Notes under the pieces: generated by a model | Database searches by the model: none | What the model saw: the letters and a program-made list of their open reading frames with translations, nothing else | What the model was told of the DNA's origin: nothing | Part shown: positions 5,827-7,011 of the stretch, one piece after another | How the letters are laid out: each line of letters starts with the position of its first letter | How positions within the stretch are numbered: position 1 is the stretch's first letter | Made by a program: the position numbers and the translations under genes | Assembly (NCBI GenBank): GCA_036675565.1 | Contig: JAKFER010000254.1 | Location: 1-7,011, forward strand | Source of the DNA: JACCYQ01 sp036675565 | Lineage (GTDB): Bacteria > Bacteroidota > Bacteroidia > Chitinophagales > Chitinophagaceae | Reading direction: 5' to 3' | DNA length: 7,011 nucleotides

Positions 5827-6801
5827 TTATATTTTCCGGTAAAGGATTTTACGGTCTCCCATGATAAGGAAATCTATAAGAACGCCATTTTTAAAATTAA
5901 AACGGATATCCAGGTCCCTGTCAGCCTGGATAAAAAACAGGTCATCACCCGCAGGTTTTAAAGGTACCGGATCCCTTCCCGGATAGGCGATTAGCTGGCC
6001 CTGTTCAAGTTTAATTTCTATTGTATCTCCATCATCACCAAGAAAAGTGCCGGTGTATTTTTTCTGGGTTTCGGGATCAAGTTTGATTTCCCTGTACCCT
6101 GTTTTTTTCTGTGCGAGCAGCCAATCATAAAATGCAGGATTATTATAAGTAGTATCCCAGCTGTTGTGATTGGTGTTTGCATAAAGGGTGAATTTAATAT
6201 TCGGATTATATTTTTTTGCGGCATTCACCATGTGAATACTTTCCTGAGGTGATACTACATCATCATCGGCCCCGTGAAAACACCAGACAGCCATGTTGCG
6301 CAGCTTCCATGCATTGGTGGTATCACCACCACCGCAGACAGGTGCGATAGCTGCAAATTCCTGGGGGTATTTCATGGCGAGTGAAAAAGTTCCGAAACCA
6401 CCCATACTCAGGCCCGTGAGATAAACCCGGCTGGCATCTACCCGGTAATTTTTTTTAATCTCCTGGATCAAGCGGTATAGTTTATCAATATCCCAGCCTC
6501 CGGAAATAGCTGCCTGCGGCGATACCAAAATAAAAGGAAATGATTTTCCGTTTGCCGCCATTTTCGGTGGGCCATGCATTTTTACTTTTTCAATATCCTC
6601 ACCACTTTCCCCGCTGCCATGCAGAAACATAACAAGTGGCCAGCGCTTCGTGGTATCTGTCCGGTACTGTTCCGGCAGGTATAAAAGATAACCGGTTTTT
6701 TCAACGAAAGTTGTTGCAACCTGCTGCGCATTAAGATTTACACTGGTAAATAATACTGCAAAAACCAAAATAGAAAGATGGAAAAATTTCGGAAGTTTCA
6801 T
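5827..6801 (-). CDS. Secreted alpha/beta-hydrolase (esterase/predicted peptidase) with C-terminal DUF3471-like domain
   Basis: A 324-residue exported protein counted from the ATG at 6799-6801; a TTG two codons earlier is possible but unneeded. A signal peptide covers ~1-26 (NLNAQ). Residues ~35-235 form an alpha/beta-hydrolase of the prolyl-oligopeptidase/carboxylesterase type: oxyanion segment FLHGSGE (59-65), nucleophile elbow GLSMGG with Ser132, the acid in HGADDDVVSP (Asp179-181, likely the middle one), and catalytic His212 in NHNSWD. The triad is therefore complete. Residues ~237-324 form a separate beta-rich domain (YTGTFLGDDGDTIEI, GQLIAYPG, DDLFFIQADRD) resembling DUF3471-type lipocalin-like tails usually found behind serine beta-lactamase-like enzymes. 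The family includes acetyl-xylan, feruloyl and polyhydroxybutyrate-type esterases, so the substrate cannot be set from sequence; no neighbouring glycan gene narrows it down. It converges with the small gene on the left. Confidence 0.88.
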   Translation of the reverse strand: MKLPKFFHLSILVFAVLFTSVNLNAQQVATTFVEKTGYLLYLPEQYRTDTTKRWPLVMFLHGSGESGEDIEKVKMHGPPKMAANGKSFPFILVSPQAAISGGWDIDKLYRLIQEIKKNYRVDASRVYLTGLSMGGFGTFSLAMKYPQEFAAIAPVCGGGDTTNAWKLRNMAVWCFHGADDDVVSPQESIHMVNAAKKYNPNIKFTLYANTNHNSWDTTYNNPAFYDWLLAQKKTGYREIKLDPETQKKYTGTFLGDDGDTIEIKLEQGQLIAYPGRDPVPLKPAGDDLFFIQADRDLDIRFNFKNGVLIDFLIMGDRKILYRKI

Positions 6802-7011
6802 AAGCAAAAATTTAAATGATCACCTTTAACAATTTACTGCAATCATCTGGATAAAGGTTATTATAATAAAAGGCAAACACATCATAAAATAAACCGCCAT
6901 TAAACAGCCCACGATGCCTTGACCCGATATTCCGTATCTCGTAATTCGTTTTCCCGATTCTGCATAATTTATTGATACGCTTAAAGCACTTTGCATAAAA
7001 AAAACGATAGA
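6802..7011. other. 210-bp right-edge region upstream of the esterase, no firmly supported gene
   Basis: This stretch must contain the esterase promoter, reading leftward, but no convincing TTG/TAnnTTTG pair was found. The only notable coding signal is a minus-strand frame open from the window edge to a stop at 6826-6828, with an ATG at 6994-6996 giving 56 residues. Its last ~30 residues are hydrophobic, like one membrane helix (VGCLMAVYFMMCLPFIIITF). Because the frame runs to the edge without a stop, it could be the tail of a gene lying to the right, a small membrane protein, or chance in AT-rich DNA. I leave it uncalled as a CDS. Confidence 0.5.

Noticed and set aside
6799..6807. TTG at 6807 as the esterase start
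   Set aside because: An ATG two codons later gives a standard MKLPKF signal-peptide start, and nothing favours the TTG.
1..7011. CRISPR array, tRNA/rRNA, insertion sequence ends or phage genes
   Set aside because: No regularly spaced repeats, cloverleaf-like sequence, transposase motifs or long terminal inverted repeats were found on reading both strands.

Overview
The window looks like ordinary chromosomal DNA from a Bacteroidota bacterium, most likely near Chitinophagaceae. The evidence is AT-rich sequence, A-rich leaders with almost no Shine-Dalgarno sites, secreted proteins whose signal peptides end in ...AQ, a DUF4369-type TlpA thioredoxin, a DUF1343/NamZ muramidase and a DUF3471-like tail on an esterase. 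No RNA gene, CRISPR array, insertion sequence or phage gene was seen. The genus is not resolved.

Layout from left to right: (a) 2-886 (+) is the 3' part of a thioredoxin-fold protein that begins outside the window. (b) 887-1298 is a 412-bp gap holding a 9-bp perfect palindrome, a strong intrinsic terminator and no convincing gene. (c) 1299-2615 (+) is a secreted SH3b plus ComEC-type metallo-beta-lactamase-fold protein. It is followed after 69 bp, with no terminator between, by (d) 2685-3884 (+), a secreted TlpA-family thioredoxin with an N-terminal DUF4369-like domain. (e) 3885-4153 holds two tandem GGGTAA/TTACCC palindromes and a decayed copy of the 3' end of gene (c). (f) 4154-5383 (-) is a NamZ/DUF1343 exo-beta-N-acetylmuramidase. 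(g) 5532-5816 (+) is a small unknown protein, divergent from (f), apparently starting at TTG. (h) 5827-6801 (-) is a secreted alpha/beta-hydrolase, convergent with (g) across 10 bp. (i) 6802-7011 has no supported gene, apart from a short membrane-like frame running off the right edge.

All four of the large proteins whose 5' end is visible carry export signals, so the common theme is the cell envelope: thiol-disulfide exchange (a, d), peptidoglycan fragment turnover (f), ester hydrolysis (h) and a metal-dependent hydrolase with a cell-wall-type SH3 domain (c). Only c-d has an operon-like arrangement; the others change strand or are separated by a terminator. I did not find a coherent new multi-gene system. 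The most informative non-obvious signals are the MBL relic downstream of the TlpA gene and the tandem palindromes beside it.
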